Shown one piece after another: positions 51,788 to 61,309 of a stretch of DNA of 64,000 nucleotides (the first letter of the stretch is position 1; each line of letters begins with the position of its first letter). Origin of the DNA: Paenibacillus thiaminolyticus (GTDB lineage: Bacteria; Bacillota; Bacilli; Paenibacillales; Paenibacillaceae); NCBI RefSeq assembly GCF_007066085.1, contig NZ_CP041405.1:248001-312000 (forward strand), given 5' to 3'. The notes beneath the pieces are model-generated. The model did not search any database. It saw nothing but the letters and a program-made list of their open reading frames with translations, and was not told where the DNA came from. A program made the translations under genes and the position numbers.

Positions 51788-53671
51788 GTGAATGTCTATG
51801 AGCTGGACGGGGCGAATGAGGAGGCCCAGGCCTTGTCGGGCTTTGCGGGCGAAGCCGCGGTAAGCGCCGACGTGCTCGCGCTAGCCGACGAAGTGAGGCT
51901 CATCGACGTCACTCCGGAGACGATGATGGCCCGCTTGGCGGCGGCCGAGGGCGTAAGCAGGGAAGGAGCGGCGCTTGCGGGCGCCCCCGCATTCCAGCGC
52001 GATCAGGTGGCGCTGCTGCGGGAGCTTGCGCTGCGGCTGGTCGCCAAGGACGCGCACGCTTCGCTCGCGCAGCGCCGGGAAGCGAAGGGGATGGACGGCC
52101 CGGCCGGTTCGGCAGAGCGCATCCTCGTCGCCGTGCAGTATCACTGGAACGGCTCCCTCTATATTCGCCGCGGCCAGCAGATATCCAGGCGGCTTAATGG
52201 CGATATGCTGGCCGCCGCATTCATTCGGCCGGGGAAGAAGCTGTCCCGGGAGGAGCGCGCCTTCCGGCGCTCGATGCGGAAGCTGACGGAGAAGGTAGGC
52301 GGACGATTCGAGGAGCGTCCGCTTCCTTCCCGCCGCTTCTTACCGGACGCGCTTATCCGCTATGCGGCCGAGCGGCGGGTGACCCGGCTCGTACTGGGCC
52401 ATTCCAAGCAGACCCGGCTCCAGGAGCTCTGGCACGGCTCCGCAGTCAATGGCCTGCTGCGGAGGATGGATCGTATCGATCTGTTCTTCATGGCGGATCG
52501 TACTCAATATGAAGGGGAACGTATGCTGGCCGCCAAGATGAGGAAGCCCGACATCGCTGCAAGCAAGGGACAGGCGGCCTTGCGGGAAGGTTGGGGTGGC
52601 GCCGCCGAGCCGAAGCGGGGCCGCTTCAAAGTATATGTCGGGGGCGCTCCCGGCGTGGGCAAGACGTACGCGATGCTGCGCGAGGGCAATGAGCTGCAGC
52701 GCAAAGGGCTCCATGTCGTGATCGGATTACTGGAGACGCACGGCCGCAGCGATACGCAGGCGCAAGTGGGAAGCCTCGCCATCGTGTCGCGCCGGATCGT
52801 CACGTATCGGGGAGCGCGCCTCGAGGAGATGGATACGGAGGCGGTGCTGCGCACCCGGCCGGATGTCGTGCTCGTGGACGAACTGGCTCACACCAATGTC
52901 CCGGGAAGCGCGCGGAAGAAGCGCTATATGGATGTGCTGGAGCTGCTGAACGCAGGAATATCCGTCATCTCAACCGTTAACGTGCAGCATCTTGAGAGCT
53001 TGAATGATGCCGTAGCGCAGTTGACCGGCATTCGCGTGCTCCATGCGGCGGATGAAGTACAGCTTATAGACGTGACTCCGCAGATGCTGCGGCAGCGGAT
53101 GAGGGAGGGCAAAATCTATGCGAGGGAGAAGGTGGAACAGGCACTAAGCCATTTTTTCACAACGGAAAACCTGATCGCCCTGCGAGAACTGGCTCTGCGA
53201 GAGATCGCGGACGATGTCGACGAGCGGCTGGAATCATGGGAGCGGTCCTCTTCGCTGCGTGGACCTTGGCGCCGGCATGAGGCCATTATCGTCTGCGTCC
53301 CGAATGCGCAGCATGCGGAAACCTTGATTCGCCGCGGATTCCGCATCTCCTGGCGCCTCAAGGCCGAATGGCATGTGATCCATATTCGTCTCGAAGGGAG
53401 GGGAGCCACGGAGGAAGAGAACAGCCGGATCGCCCGGCTGGAGGAGATGACGGTTCGCTTGGGCGGGACATTCCAGGTTCATGAGGCGGCGAAGTCCGAG
53501 CGCATATACCAAGTCATTCTACGCCAAGCGGATGCATGCCGGGCGACGCAGCTTATCGTCGGCCAACCCAGGAAGAGGACACTGGCGGAAGAGCTAGTCC
53601 GCGGATCGACGGTCCGGTCGCTGCTGCGCCATGCGCGCGATATGGATGTGCTGGTCGTATCCTGCCAGTGA
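51788..53671 (+). CDS. kdpD: KdpD sensor protein, kinase-less, with part of the first copy
   Basis: The frame from GTG 51788 first completes the degenerate module (to about residue 237), including a Usp domain (ILVAVQYHWNGSLYIRRG, LVLGHSKQTRLQELWHGS). A second, intact KdpD module starts near residue 275: Walker A GGAPGVGKT, IGLLETHGRSDTQAQV, VLVDELAHTNVPGSARKKRY, STVNVQHLESLNDAV and its own Usp domain (AIIVCVPNAQHAETLIRRG, LIVGQPRKRTLAEELVRGS). There are no membrane segments or histidine kinase domain, as in the short KdpD form known in several Gram-positive bacteria. KdpD-Usp domains bind c-di-AMP in Staphylococcus aureus. No kdpE follows. The GTG has no ribosome site, so the start is unsettled. 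Confidence 0.8.
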   Translation: MNVYELDGANEEAQALSGFAGEAAVSADVLALADEVRLIDVTPETMMARLAAAEGVSREGAALAGAPAFQRDQVALLRELALRLVAKDAHASLAQRREAKGMDGPAGSAERILVAVQYHWNGSLYIRRGQQISRRLNGDMLAAAFIRPGKKLSREERAFRRSMRKLTEKVGGRFEERPLPSRRFLPDALIRYAAERRVTRLVLGHSKQTRLQELWHGSAVNGLLRRMDRIDLFFMADRTQYEGERMLAAKMRKPDIAASKGQAALREGWGGAAEPKRGRFKVYVGGAPGVGKTYAMLREGNELQRKGLHVVIGLLETHGRSDTQAQVGSLAIVSRRIVTYRGARLEEMDTEAVLRTRPDVVLVDELAHTNVPGSARKKRYMDVLELLNAGISVISTVNVQHLESLNDAVAQLTGIRVLHAADEVQLIDVTPQMLRQRMREGKIYAREKVEQALSHFFTTENLIALRELALREIADDVDERLESWERSSSLRGPWRRHEAIIVCVPNAQHAETLIRRGFRISWRLKAEWHVIHIRLEGRGATEEENSRIARLEEMTVRLGGTFQVHEAAKSERIYQVILRQADACRATQLIVGQPRKRTLAEELVRGSTVRSLLRHARDMDVLVVSCQ

Positions 53672-53807
53672 CATGGCGGCTGATGATACGAATACCGTAG
53701 TTATGGCGAAATTTAAGCAACGATGTGTGCGGGCGCGGTTGCGATATGCCGCAATACAGCGACTTGGCAATAAGTGCAGGAAGCTTTTTAGGAAAGGAAG
53801 AGATCGG

Positions 53808-53979
<172 letters not shown>

Positions 53980-54148
53980 GCTCTGATCCGAAAGCATTTC
54001 GCGTCTGTCTCGCTTATTTACGGGAATAATCATCGCCTCCGCCTCATATGGTTCAAGTGATTTGTGCGGGGAGATACCCTGCAGATCCTCAATGGTTCGC
54101 CCAGGAAGATGCCAGGCTACAACAACTTGAGGCGGAGGTGGTTAACGG

Positions 54149-55348
54149 GTGCAACACAATCCGAAGCAAGAGCAGCCGGAATGCATCCCGCATCCGATTC
54201 GGAAAAGCGACGGCGCCGGTGCAACCGATTTTGGCCCGCGCGACGTAATGCGCGACCGGGAGAACCCGGATATGTTCGTGCCGCCGGTTACGGACGAGGG
54301 ACTCTTGCCGAATTTGAAGTTCTCGTTCTCCGACGCGCATATGCAGCTGAATCAGGGAGGATGGTCCCGCGAGATTACGGCGCGGGAGCTGCCGGTCGCG
54401 AAGACGCTGGCTGGCGTGAATATGCGTCTTACGCCGGGAGGGGTAAGAGAGCTTCATTGGCATCAGCAGGCCGAATGGTCCTTCATGATATTGGGCCGGG
54501 CGAGGATTACGGCGGTCGATCAGAACGGCCGCAATTTTATTGCCGATGTCGGTCCGGGCGATTTGTGGTATTTCCCGCCGGGCATTCCTCATTCCATTCA
54601 GGGGCTAGAGGAAGGCTGCGAGTTCCTGCTTGTCTTCGATGACGGCAATTTCTCCGATCTGAACACCTTGTCGATCTCCGATTGGTTCGCGCACACCCCT
54701 AAGGAAGTGCTGTCGGCCAATTTCGGAGTGCCGATAAGCGCATTTAAGCATGTGCCGGCCGAGCAATTGTACATTTTCCAGGACGAGGTTCCAGGTCCGA
54801 TCTCGGAGGCGCAGGTGCCTGCCCCGAACGGCACTGTCGAGCGGAGCTTCGTGCATCGTCTGCTCGCCCAGCCTCCGCTGACGACGCCGGGAGGCTCCGT
54901 CCGCATCGCCGATTCCTCCAACTTCCCCGTATCCGTTACGGTGGCCGCCGCCCTGGTGGAGATTAAGCCCGGCGCGATGAGGGAGCTGCACTGGCATCCG
55001 AATAATGACGAATGGCAGTACTATCTTAGCGGTCAAGGGCGGATGACGGTCTTCGCGGGCAGCGGCACGGCACGGACGTTCAATTACCGGGCAGGGGACG
55101 TCGGATACGTTCCGTTCGCGTTCGGCCACTACATTCAGAACACGGGCACGGACAGCTTGTGGTTCCTGGAAATGTTCAAGAGCGACCGCTTCGCCGACCT
55201 GTCTCTCAATCAATGGATGGCGCTGACTCCGCATGATCTGGTGAGAGACAATGTCTATGGGTCGCCAGAGCTGATGAAGTCGCTCTGCAAGACGAAATGG
55301 CCTGTCGTCAAGTATCCGGGAATTCCGCCGGTCCTTGAACAGGACTAG
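54149..55348 (+). CDS. oxdC: bicupin oxalate decarboxylase-type enzyme
   Basis: 399 residues from GTG 54149 behind GGAGGTGG. Two cupin domains align along their length with B. subtilis OxdC. Site 1 Mn ligands: H103, H105 and E109 in [12 protein letters not shown]148 in PPGIPHSIQ. Site 2: [15 protein letters not shown] with the matching later His in FGHYIQN, and the site-2 Glu in WFLEMFKSD. The lid over site 1, SENST in OxdC, is SDLNT here (residues 169-173): the proton-donor Glu is replaced by Asp and the fourth residue by Asn. OxdC splits oxalate to formate and CO2; lid changes in this loop are known to shift OxdC toward oxalate oxidase activity. There is no signal peptide. Confidence 0.88.
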   Translation: MQHNPKQEQPECIPHPIRKSDGAGATDFGPRDVMRDRENPDMFVPPVTDEGLLPNLKFSFSDAHMQLNQGGWSREITARELPVAKTLAGVNMRLTPGGVRELHWHQQAEWSFMILGRARITAVDQNGRNFIADVGPGDLWYFPPGIPHSIQGLEEGCEFLLVFDDGNFSDLNTLSISDWFAHTPKEVLSANFGVPISAFKHVPAEQLYIFQDEVPGPISEAQVPAPNGTVERSFVHRLLAQPPLTTPGGSVRIADSSNFPVSVTVAAALVEIKPGAMRELHWHPNNDEWQYYLSGQGRMTVFAGSGTARTFNYRAGDVGYVPFAFGHYIQNTGTDSLWFLEMFKSDRFADLSLNQWMALTPHDLVRDNVYGSPELMKSLCKTKWPVVKYPGIPPVLEQD

Positions 55349-55363
55349 GCCAGCCGGTATGTT

Positions 55364-55403
55364 ACTTCGGCAACCGCCGGCGCGCGACTTCGGCAATAGC
55401 CGG
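55364..55403. repeat. tandem 17-base hairpin repeat between convergent genes
   Basis: ACTTCGGCAACCGCCGG (55364-55380) recurs as ACTTCGGCAATAGCCGG (55387-55403). Each can form a small GGC/GCC hairpin. Located between the oxalate decarboxylase and the convergent hydrolase remnant; no T run. Confidence 0.6.
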
Positions 55404-55483
55404 AAATTGCGAACAGGTGTCATAGAATGGCGGTGAGAAGAGCGGAGGCTTCTGACCCGTTCCGTGCCGGCCGGGTCTTGCGC

Positions 55484-56863
55484 CTACCGGGATGGCGCTG
55501 CCGCCGCCCCGGTCGCTGTCAGCTTCGGATCGGACTCCACCTCGGGATACCGCGGCGACGGGCCGTCCAGCAGCGGCGCTTCCTTGCCGAGCAAGTAGCG
55601 ATCGAAGAAGGAGCGGACATAGTCCCGCTTAATGCGGACGGATTGGTCCGCAGACACCTCCTTGGCGAACATCGGAGACAGGAGGGCGACATCCGCGAAG
55701 CTCTGATGGAAGAAGCCCTTGACGGTCAAGTAGTAGCGGTCGGCAGAGCTTTTCTCGAAGACGGACTGGAGATCCGGAATATATTCCTCGTAGAACAGCT
55801 TCTCCCGCGTGCCTTGGCCGATCCCGCCTTCTTCTGCGGCCTGCTTCCCTTCAAGCTGCTCCCGGATCATATCCGCCGTATCGGATGTCAGCATATACAG
55901 GAACGGCTGCTTCAGGCCCGTGTGCGCCACGCTGCCCCAGAAGCCGCCTTCCAGGCTTGCCCCGGCCTTGAACCGGCTGTCCTTGGCCAACGTCTCGGCC
56001 GTCGTCGCCCCGCCGTAGGAATGCCCGAAAATGCCGACCCGCTCAAGGTCGAGCTTGCCGCGCAGAAGCTTGTCCGCATCGCCCGTTCCGGAGTTCCATT
56101 CGGTCAGCGTGTCCAGCACGAAGCGGGCATCCTCGGAACGAATGTCTATCCCGGTCACATTCGCCTCATACTGCGCTGCGGAAGTCGGGTACTCGGGCCC
56201 GGGGCGGTACAGTACGCTCCTCCCATCGGGGAAATCCACCTTGGAGGACGTGTACGGATGATCGGTGCCGACGACGATATATCCGTGGCTGGCCAGCTCT
56301 TCGACTATCGTCATGCTCTGATAGCGCGTGGAACGAACCCCGGGAGAGAACAGCAGGACCGGATACTTCGGCTGCGTACCCGAGACGGCGGGTCCCTCGA
56401 CCGTATGGGTCGGAATGGCGTCCAGATATCCGAACAGGGACGGCGGGAAGCGGAAGACAAGACTCATCGCTTCGGTCACTTCCTTCGGATAGGGCTTGCG
56501 CGGCAGCTTGGCCGCCGCATCGTGATCGGCCGGATACCAGACGGTGATTTACGCCAAATAGACGGAACCCCCGGACAACGCCAGCCCGAGCAGCGACAGC
56601 GCTGCGATCGTAAGGCGAGACGGGCGGGGCCGGCCATCCCCGCTGTGAATGAGTCGGACGAGAAGCATCAAGCCTAGAAGCAAAGCCAGGATATAGGCCG
56701 GCACCATCTGCAGCCGAAGCTGGCCGATGCCGGCATGCAGCAGGAACGCGGCGGCCAGGATGAACAGGGCGGGCCCATCCAGCCGCTTGTTCTTCCTCCC
56801 GAAGCAGATCCACCCGGCTGCCAGCAGGTTGGCGGCGATAACGACAAGTTCCAATCCAGTCAT
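55484..56863 (-). pseudogene. membrane PAF-acetylhydrolase-like hydrolase, internally deleted
   Basis: ATG 56863 (CTGGAGG upstream) opens a part with four hydrophobic segments (LELVVIAANLLAAGWICFG to LSLLGLALSGGSVYLA) ending at TAA 56549-56551. The next codons in the same frame read ITVWYPADHDAAAKLPRK, the start of an alpha/beta hydrolase domain of the platelet-activating-factor acetylhydrolase type, with nucleophile GHSYGG and metal/oxyanion region PVLLFSPGVRSTRYQS. The segment that normally joins the last helix to ITVWYPAD (several tens of residues) is missing, and its loss creates the stop. From ATG 56479 a soluble 331-residue hydrolase frame remains, but without a ribosome site. It is preceded by a MerR-type promoter. 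Confidence 0.75.
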
Positions 56864-56932
56864 ATTACATACCTCCAGTGCAACGAACTCGCTCCCGGAT
56901 TCCGGGAACGGGTTCTTCTGATTTTCACCTGT

Positions 56933-56964
56933 AGTATAAAGTCTGTAGCATGCTACAATGTCAA
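56933..56964 (-). promoter_or_regulatory. MerR-type promoter of the hydrolase gene
   Basis: Minus strand TTGACA (56959-56964) and TTATAC/TATACT (56933-56939), 19-20 bases apart. The spacer contains the perfect 14-base palindrome TGTAGCATGCTACA (56944-56957). This is the classical arrangement for MerR activation, and a merR gene lies immediately upstream. Confidence 0.8.
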
Positions 56965-56972
56965 GTCCTGGT

Positions 56973-57372
56973 TCATCCATCGTCATCATCGTTCGAACGA
57001 AATGTCTGCAAATACTGCTCAATGTCCTCCTCCGCGGTTGCCAGCAGTTCGATCAGCAGCCCCTTCATCTTCTGCAGTGCTTCGATTCGCGCTTCGAGCT
57101 GGCCGATTTTTTCCCGCACCACTTCTCTCAACTCATCCGCCTCCATTTGGGTTGTCAGCAGATGCAGTGCTTCTTTTAATTTCATTCAGCGAATAACCGA
57201 GCGACTTGGCGTCTCTGATGAATTTCAACCGGACCCGATCCTTGTCTGTGTAGACCCGGTAGCCGTTGGGCGCCCGTTCAGGGGCAGGCAGCACTTCTTG
57301 GAGTTCATAGTACCGGATCGTTTCCTTATGCACTCCGGTGAGCTTGGCGAGCTGGCTTCTTGTCATCTTCAT
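56973..57372 (-). pseudogene. MerR-family regulator with one-base frameshift
   Basis: ATG 57372 behind GGAGGG. The winged helix is intact (TRSQLAKLTGVHKETIRYYE, then NGYRVYTDKDRVRLKFIRDA and LGYSLNEIK). After residue 66 the frame runs out to RSTASADNP and a stop. Removing one A from the AAAA run (plus-strand T 57174-57177) restores EALHLLTTQMEADELR and a coiled-coil dimerisation helix ending at 56973. The regulator would be about 132 residues. This is either a real frameshift or a homopolymer sequencing error. Its target is evidently the hydrolase gene downstream. Confidence 0.8.
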
Positions 57373-57578
57373 CCTTCCGCCCTCCGTCACATGCAGATGT
57401 ATGCTTGAAATTGTACAAAGAAACGCTCTTGTTTGTCTATTTCCGGCCGGGGCAGGCGGGATACAATGGCAAGCGAACGAATGAGAATGAATAGGAGCAG
57501 ACCGGATCATACATGCGGGGAGCTCGAGCAGCCCCTCGTCTTCGGACAGGAGATTAAGGAATTGACGCACAGGGAATG

Positions 57579-58830
57579 TTACCCGCTCTTGCCCATGAGG
57601 CGAGGCAGCTCATCAAGCAGCAGCTCTCTCGTGAGGGCATCCGCGTAGTTCCATTTGACGGCTTCGCGTTTTTTGCCCAGCCAGCTGCCGAGCGTATGCA
57701 AGCGATGCTCAAGCAAAGCGAAGGAATTGAACGTGACCGTAGGAGCGATTCTGGAGATGCGGCTCTATTGGCGCTCATCCGCGTTGGCGAAGATGATGAG
57801 ATCCGGATTGATCGGATGTCCGACATCTGCGACAGAGATGAACCGATCTCGAAAAAGAAAATGATTGCTGAAGCGGTTATGACCGCCAATCGCATCCACG
57901 CCAAGCGCCAGCAGATCCCCGAGCGTTTCCCCGTAGTAGAAGATTCGCTCTGGCCGGGCCGGAATCTCGACTTCATGCCCTGTCCAATCTGTTACCCGCG
58001 TCCGGCTTCTCATGGAACGGGCATATTGTCTGGCCGTCACTCCCGTTGTCTGCCGGAAGCGGCGGTTGAAGTAATATTCATCGGAAAATCCGACTTGGCG
58101 GGCGATCTCCCGCAGCGGATCCTGCGATGCGATCAAGAGCTGCTTGGAGCTGTTGATGCGCAGCTCGGTCACATAATCAAGCGTCTTCTTGCCGGTCAAC
58201 TCATGGAAGAGGGCCGTATATTGCCACTGCGACAGTCGGGCCACTCGGCAAGCTGCCGGACCGTTATCGGCTCCCCATAATTGCTCTGCAAATAGCCGAT
58301 TGTATCCTCGACCGACTGGGCCGGGTTCGGCGCATGCTCGGAGCGGAAGTTCTGCTCGAACAGAAATCGGAGCAGCTCCTGAAAGCGAAGCTGCCGCCGG
58401 AAGGACTCCAAATCGGACCGGTGATGTCTCCTTGCATGCAGCTCGTCCGCGATACGAATAAGCCGGGAGAACGGATAGGCCGCAAGCTCATAACGCTCCG
58501 GCATTAGGCTGCCCGTATAATCCGTATGCCGGGAAAGACCTACCTGGATGGCGGCGAAGGCGAGCCAATAGAAGCGGACGGCGTTATCATATCCGTTGCT
58601 GATGCGAGCCGCGTTTCCGGGCGCGAGCAAGTAGCATTTGTCAGCACCGAAATGGAAGGGACGGCCATCCACGGCAAGACTGCCGAACCGCTTGTAAAAA
58701 TGAGCAAGGAATGGTTGTTTTCCGTATGTATGCCGCCGGTCCATCCGACAGGCCGGGCAATCAGCCCGATGTTCGACAAAAGAAAGAGCAACGAACGGAG
58801 TGGAACGGAAGTGTGAGCGTCTTCAGTCAT
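57579..58830 (-). pseudogene. AraC regulator fused to FecB-type domain, multiply broken
   Basis: ATG 58830 with AAGGG upstream. Order: cupin-like N-terminal domain, AraC double helix-turn-helix (ITVRQLAE, LARLSQWQYTALFHELTGKK, LREIARQVGFSDEYYFNRRF), then a siderophore-binding FecB-like domain (PERIFYYGETLGDLLALG, INPDLIIFANADERQ, SRISRIAPTVTFNSFALL). This is the layout of Btr, the bacillibactin-transport activator. Defects: a one-base loss near 58730, a lost T at 58241-58246 (GAGTTGG to GAGTGG), an in-frame TAG at 57765-57767, and a jump from LGKKREA to VKWNYADALTREL that removes most of the FecB C-terminal lobe. It has a Fur box upstream and lies divergent from the siderophore permeases it presumably controlled. 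Confidence 0.82.
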
Positions 58831-58852
58831 CACATTGCTGCCCTTCTCTAAT

Positions 58853-58867
58853 TGATAATGATTATCG
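58853..58867 (-). promoter_or_regulatory. Fur box upstream of the AraC-FecB remnant
   Basis: TGATAATGATTATCG matches the 7-1-7 Fur motif TGATAATnATTATCA at all but the last position. It is 23 bases from the AraC start codon. Confidence 0.8.
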
Positions 58868-59081
58868 GTAATTATTGTAGTAGAAAAATAGAGGCTTTTC
58901 ACTGGCTAATGAAATGAGGGGCATTTTATTTTGTGTAAAAGAAAAGGCGAGGAAAAAAGGACGTCGGGAAGCCGCCCGCTTGGCTAATGGGCCGCCGCTG
59001 AAGGAGTTAGCCGGCAACCCGTCCCTCGATGGGGGAGGAAGGGCTTTCGATTTTGTGCAAAAAATCGCTTTCGTTTGTCCA

Positions 59082-59138
59082 TTGTCACTACTGTGCGATC
59101 GACCTAGAATGAAATTGATGAAAATGAGAATCAATATC
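59082..59138 (+). promoter_or_regulatory. promoter and Fur box of the second siderophore operon
   Basis: TTGTCA (59082-59087), 17-base spacer, TAGAAT (59105-59110). Just downstream, GAAAATGAGAATCAATATC (59120-59138) matches the 19-base Fur box at 16 positions. Confidence 0.85.
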
Positions 59139-59162
59139 AAAACTACCATAAGGGTGACATGC

Positions 59163-60218
59163 ATGAATCAAGCGGCAAACGTGTTACGCAAGGAAACCGT
59201 CCCGGAGGAAGTCGAATTCCGGTCGCGTCCGTGGGCGGGCGGCATCATGATTATAGGCGGCCTGATTGCGTTGGCATTCGGCCTCGTCTTATCGATATCG
59301 TTCGGCGCGGCGGATATCAAGTTCGCGACCGTATGGGAAGCGATCTTCCGCTTCAATCCCGACGTGACGCAGCATCAGATTATTCAAGAGCTCCGATTGC
59401 CGCGTGTCTTGGGCGGGGCGATGGTCGGAGCATGCTTCGCTGTGGCCGGAGCCATTATGCAAGGCATGACCCGGAACCCGCTGGCGGATTCCGGACTGCT
59501 CGGACTTAATGCGGGGGCCGGATTTATGATGGCCATCTGCTTCGCCTTTTTCCCGGGCTTGCCGTTCATGTATCTGATTTTGTACGGCTTCCTGGGCGCC
59601 GGGCTCGGGGCCGGGCTTATCTATGGCATCGGCTCGCTGGCCAAGGGCGGACTTACGCCGGTGCGCCTTGTACTGGCCGGAGCCGCGCTCAGTGCGCTGC
59701 TGTCGGCGCTGAGCGAAGGGATCGCGCTCTATTTCAAAATCGGGCAGGATCTGGCCTTCTGGTATGCAGGCGGTGTAGCCGGGACGAAATGGTTCCAGCT
59801 CAAAATCATGTTCCCTTGGATTGCGGCCGCGCTCATCGGCGCAATCGCCATCTCGCGCTCAATCACGATGCTCAGTCTGGGCGACGAGATCGCGAAGGGG
59901 CTGGGGCAACGCACCGGACTGGTGAAGCTGGCGGGTACGATCATTGTCCTGATTCTGGCCGGTGCGGCCGTGTCCGTTGTCGGAGCCGTCGGGTTCGTCG
60001 GTCTCATAATCCCTCATCTGGCGCGTTATCTGGTCGGCGTCGACTACCGCTGGATTATTCCTTGCTCGGCGGTGCTCGGCAGCCTGCTTGTCGTATTCGC
60101 CGATCTGGCCGCGAGAATGATCAATCCGCCGTTCGAGACGCCTGTCGGCGCGCTGATTGCGCTTATCGGCGTTCCGTTCTTCCTCTTCCTGGCGCGTAAA
60201 GAAAGAAGGGAGCTGTAA
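59163..60218 (+). CDS. ferric siderophore ABC transporter permease, FecCD family, first
   Basis: 351 residues from ATG 59163 (AAGGGTGAC upstream; the frame is open far upstream but without support). FecCD marks: LRLPRVLGGAMVGACFAVAG, TRNPLADSGLLGLNAGAGF and VGAVGFVGLIIPHLARYL. About nine to ten membrane segments. It pairs with the permease that follows after five bases to form a heterodimeric siderophore channel. A Fur box and promoter lie directly upstream. Confidence 0.93.
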   Translation: MNQAANVLRKETVPEEVEFRSRPWAGGIMIIGGLIALAFGLVLSISFGAADIKFATVWEAIFRFNPDVTQHQIIQELRLPRVLGGAMVGACFAVAGAIMQGMTRNPLADSGLLGLNAGAGFMMAICFAFFPGLPFMYLILYGFLGAGLGAGLIYGIGSLAKGGLTPVRLVLAGAALSALLSALSEGIALYFKIGQDLAFWYAGGVAGTKWFQLKIMFPWIAAALIGAIAISRSITMLSLGDEIAKGLGQRTGLVKLAGTIIVLILAGAAVSVVGAVGFVGLIIPHLARYLVGVDYRWIIPCSAVLGSLLVVFADLAARMINPPFETPVGALIALIGVPFFLFLARKERREL

Positions 60219-60223
60219 GCGAA

Positions 60224-61258
60224 ATGGCACAGATTACACCATTGACGCCCGAGCGCCGCAAGCGAAACCGCAGCCTTGCGATTATGGCCATATTGGGAAT
60301 CTTGATTATACTCATGTTCATGGTCAGCATGAATACCGGATTCATCCGGCTGTCTCCGCTGGATCTGGTACGCACCCTGTTCGGAGCGGGGACCGATAAG
60401 CAGCAGCTGATTCTATTCGAATTCCGCCTGCCGCGGATCGTCCTCTCCCTGCTTATCGGGGCAGGCCTGGCCGTATCGGGCTGCGTCATGCAAGGTATCT
60501 CCCGCAATGCTCTGGCCGATCCGGGCATTCTCGGCATAAACGCCGGCGCCGGACTTATCGTGATGCTATTCTTCTCATTCTATCCGACGACGGCTGCGGC
60601 TCCGGTGTTCCTGCTGCCGGTGCTGGCCTGGATTGGCGCGGGACTGACGGCCGCCCTCATCTGCGCGCTGGCCTATAAGCGGCATGAAGGGATGCGGCCG
60701 ACGCGCCTGCTGCTGACGGGCGTGGCCGTTGCGGCGGGAATCAGCGCCGCCATGATCGTGATGACGCTGCGGCTGAGCCCGGAGAAGTATCAATTCGTGG
60801 CGACCTGGCTGGCTGGAAGCATCTGGGGAACGAACTGGAAGTTCGTGCTGGCGCTGCTGCCGTTCATCGTGTTGCTGCTGCCCTATGTCTTCTGCAAGGC
60901 GCGCGTCATGAATGTGCTGAATCTGGGCGAGCAGATGGCAGCAGGACTCGGCGCGAATGTGTCGCGTGAGCAGCTGAAGCTGCTCGCGGCAGCGGTCGGT
61001 CTCGCCGGCTCCAGCGTCGCCGTAAGCGGCGGCATCGGCTTCGTCGGACTGATCGGCCCGCATCTGGCCCGGCGCCTTGTCGGACCGAAGCATCAGCTGC
61101 TGCTGCCGGCTTCCGCGCTGACCGGCGCGCTGCTTGTGCTGGCGGCAGACACGATCGGCCGCTGGATTTTGCAGCCGTCCGAGGTGCCGACAGGCATCGT
61201 CGTCGCCGTTATCGGCGCCCCTTATTTTCTCTATCTGCTTGCGCGATCCAAAGCGTAA
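60224..61258 (+). CDS. ferric siderophore ABC transporter permease, FecCD family, second
   Basis: 344 residues from ATG 60224. FecCD marks: FRLPRIVLSLLIGAGLAVSG, SRNALADPGILGINAGAGL and GGIGFVGLIGPHLARRLVG. It is the partner of the preceding permease. No substrate-binding protein gene is present between 58.9 and 64 kb, so the receptor is encoded downstream of the window or elsewhere. Confidence 0.93.
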   Translation: MAQITPLTPERRKRNRSLAIMAILGILIILMFMVSMNTGFIRLSPLDLVRTLFGAGTDKQQLILFEFRLPRIVLSLLIGAGLAVSGCVMQGISRNALADPGILGINAGAGLIVMLFFSFYPTTAAAPVFLLPVLAWIGAGLTAALICALAYKRHEGMRPTRLLLTGVAVAAGISAAMIVMTLRLSPEKYQFVATWLAGSIWGTNWKFVLALLPFIVLLLPYVFCKARVMNVLNLGEQMAAGLGANVSREQLKLLAAAVGLAGSSVAVSGGIGFVGLIGPHLARRLVGPKHQLLLPASALTGALLVLAADTIGRWILQPSEVPTGIVVAVIGAPYFLYLLARSKA

Positions 61259-61309
61259 GCAAGCGATGGACAGACGTCCTGATCATGAACGAAAAGAGAG
61301 GTTATCACT

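Noticed and set aside
55427..56677. 416-codon plus-strand frame over the hydrolase remnant
   Set aside because: It has low-complexity composition and no family; the minus strand carries the recognisable alpha/beta hydrolase motifs.
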